A stretch of 64,000 bases of DNA. Source: Lateolabrax maculatus (lineage: Eukaryota; Chordata; Actinopteri; Acropomatiformes; Lateolabracidae). Below are positions 61,873 to 64,000 of the stretch, one piece after another. The DNA lies in NCBI GenBank assembly GCA_031216445.1, contig CM062205.1, positions 20,539,501-20,603,500 of the forward strand, given 5' to 3'. Made by a program: the position numbers and the translations under genes. The notes under the pieces were generated by a model. The model ran no database searches. It worked only from the letters and a program-made list of their open reading frames with translations, and was not told where the DNA came from. Every line of letters starts with the position of its first letter. Position 1 is the first letter of the stretch.

Positions 61873-62275
61873 CAGTGGTGGAACATAACTAAGTACATTT
61901 ACTCCACCACTGTACTGTAGTTAAGTACAATTTTGAGGTCTTTTTACTTTATTTGAGTGCTTATGTTTTACAGTACTCAAACTTCTACTCCACTACATTT
62001 CAGAGATAAAAGCTCCACGTTTTACTCCACTACATTTCCATATTCCAAACATTTATCCACAGATGTAGTTACTAGTCAATTTGGAGATCAAGATTTTACA
62101 GAGAAATACAACTCATAAAATATGATGCAATATTTAAGCTTAAACTAGTCAACAGAATAGAAAGAAGTTAAATGAGCTCCACTTCACCAGCTACATTAAA
62201 ATGCTGTTTACACATGAATGCATCAGTAATAATAATCCAATAGTATAATGAAACACTGACAGAGGCCACCGTGAC
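61873..62275 (+). mobile_element. Family-F repeat (truncated)
   Basis: Begins GTGGTGGAACATAACTAAGT and runs through ACATTTACTCCACCACTGTA, CTTCTACTCCACTACATTTC, AGATCAAGATTTTACAGAGA and GCATCAGTAATAATAATCCA. This is a very common teleost non-autonomous DNA element. The 3' half after about 62275 is missing. Confidence 0.65.
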
Positions 62276-62400
62276 AGAAGTACCAAATAGAAGGAAAGAG
62301 GGAACGAATGTGGGAAGAAGGACATGAGGAAAGAAGTGATGAAGAAGGAAAAGAAAAGAGAAGAAGGAGAGGTGGGACCTAAGGGAGTGTGTGTTTATAT

Positions 62401-62402
<2 letters not shown>

Positions 62403-62435
<33 letters not shown>
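62403..62435. repeat. (GT)n microsatellite
   Basis: About 16 GT units. Confidence 0.95.
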
Positions 62436-62436
<1 letters not shown>

Positions 62437-62606
62437 TGTGGCAGTGGGGTTGGGGAGGGTGTATGTGACACATACCATCAGACAGAATCAGGCAAAAGCA
62501 AATGAAGTACATGGCATCTCTCCCTGCATCCTGCATTATGCTAATGACCCTTCTAATGCTGCTGCTGCTGCTCCTCACCGAGTTCATGTAGTGAATATAG
62601 CATGAG

Positions 62607-62608
<2 letters not shown>

Positions 62609-62646
<38 letters not shown>
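62609..62646. repeat. (CA)n microsatellite
   Basis: About 19 CA units, then AAAA and five more CA units to 62660. It is complementary to the (GT)n array 170 bases upstream. Confidence 0.95.
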
Positions 62647-62650
<4 letters not shown>

Positions 62651-64000
62651 CACACACACAAGAGCAAGAAGGCCTTGGTGTGTGAGTACCTGCACGTGTA
62701 TTCAGGCAAAGATGCTTGCGTGCACATGTGGGCCTAAGCAGAGAGTCTTATATAATCATGCATGCACACCTTTCGCATGGTTGCACAGAGTTTGGTCAAA
62801 AGAAAAAACAGTCCACCCCCCACAACCCCACAGCTTCCTTCTAAGTCAGTGTTTTTTTGGAAATGTCTGCACTTCTGATTATCAGATACATAGTCCATTA
62901 CTCATGTTTGTTAATAGAAAAGTCACTGGTGGTGACATCATCCACCTCCTCCTCCTCTTTGCTGTTGGTCACATGACATTGTGTCACTCTCTGAGTCAGG
63001 CCATGCAGTCCCAAGCCACATTATTAGAATTATCTGGTCGAAAGCAAAAAAAAAAAAAAAAAATAGATCATTTTGCTTAGTTTATCAGGTTTATTTTTGT
63101 TAGTGGCCCACATACTGGGATGCGTGATTTTAGTAGCAGGGAATAGTACCGCTTTAGAGTGAAAAACATCATACTTACACTGTAAAACATGATTTATCTA
63201 TGAGTTGTACCTGCTTTCTCTCTTAATTGCATTGCTGCATTGCCTTCTGATCTGACGAGGATACTTTAAGTGCAGAATTTAAGATCTTGGTCTCTAATCA
63301 CCTTTGCTCTTTGATTGTGAAGGGCTGACAGCCAAGCTTGGCATTAAGCCTGTTTTTGATATTCTAATACATACAGCAGTTGAAACTGCAAACTAAGTTT
63401 AGAGTTGCAAAAATTGTTGACTCCTCCAGTGTTTTGGGTGGGAAGCCAGTGAGGGATTACATCCTTGCTGCTGTGTTACAACTCTTCCTGGTGGTTCACG
63501 GACCCTCTCCCGAGGATGGTGGGATAGCATGACCCTCTGCAGCCCGTTACATCCTCCTGGTAAAAGCTCCTCACTGTTGCGTGAAAAGAAGCAGCTGGTG
63601 CGACTGATACACATGGCTCTCCTGAACCTCCTCAGGCCAAAATGGGGAGTTAGCAGTGACGAGGAGGTGAATTGGCTAATCCAGATTGGGAGAAAAAGGG
63701 TAAATAACCGGTTGATTTTACTTTGAAAGTAGATTAATTATTCCTATACACATGTGAATGGAGCCTTAAAGTGGGCGATTTCAATATAATATTGGTGCAC
63801 AATTTGTATCACAAAGTCTGGCATCAAGAAAGTTAAGACAGTCAGAGGAAAGTTAGTTTACTGTAACTGACGGTGTATCACTTACTGTGTGCACACCCAG
63901 AATTTACATGTTAAGAGTTTTTACATAGATTTACACCCATGTTTCATCCAGATTTAATGCTACTATACTAAATGTTATTCACCAGGTGCTGTTCCGTTGG

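Larger units (their letters stand above)
31031..64000 (+). other. slc8a3: slc8a3 intron 2 (5' 33 kb)
   Basis: After the GTAAGA donor I find no further supported exon up to the window end. I looked for the family's next coding block (Lys-Thr-Ile, then an acidic EEYE stretch and GEP) and did not see it. The interval holds microsatellites, long purine or pyrimidine runs and many degraded mobile elements. One short coding-like block is at 58032-58197. An independent nested gene cannot be excluded but is not supported. Confidence 0.6.

Noticed and set aside
62168..62695. 175-residue - strand open frame
   Set aside because: It spans two complementary dinucleotide arrays and the end of a family-F transposon. 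No gene-like region.

Overview
This is a vertebrate nuclear locus, almost certainly from a spiny-rayed teleost fish. The genes are split by GT-AG introns. Dinucleotide arrays are long and numerous. Several dispersed families resemble repeats I know from teleost genomes: palindromic hAT-like MITEs, a Tc1/mariner relic and a tRNA-derived SINE. Three protein-coding genes lie on the + strand and none is supported on the - strand.

Region 1 (1-8570) is the 3' part of actn1 (alpha-actinin-1), cut by the window start. It holds the last spectrin repeats and the EF-hand domain, including the mutually exclusive non-muscle (6119-6199) and smooth-muscle (6515-6580) EF-hand exons, then the ESDL C-terminus and 3' UTR. 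Region 2 (9748-14120) is a complete four-exon cox16 gene, a 106-residue cytochrome c oxidase assembly factor. Region 3 (about 21300 to the window end) is the 5' part of slc8a3 (Na+/Ca2+ exchanger 3): a GC-rich promoter and probable non-coding first exon ending at 22271, a 6.9-kb intron, the large coding exon 2 (29163-31030), then at least 33 kb of intron that runs off the window.

The cox16-slc8a3 order and orientation match the mammalian locus as I recall it (SLC8A3 next to COX16), which supports the NCX3 paralogue call. actn1 upstream of cox16 is a different neighbour from the mammalian SYNJ2BP. The three genes are not a functional unit: one is cytoskeletal, one mitochondrial and one a plasma-membrane ion exchanger.

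From 31031 to 64000 I see no supported exon. That stretch is intron with microsatellites, polypurine and polypyrimidine tracts, and degraded transposons. The most interesting sequence-level signal is the splicing architecture of the actn1 exon pair. Each exon is preceded by an AG-free, pyrimidine-rich zone of more than 250 nt, and a candidate branch point for the second exon lies only about 40 nt from the first exon's donor. I found no unknown multi-gene system.
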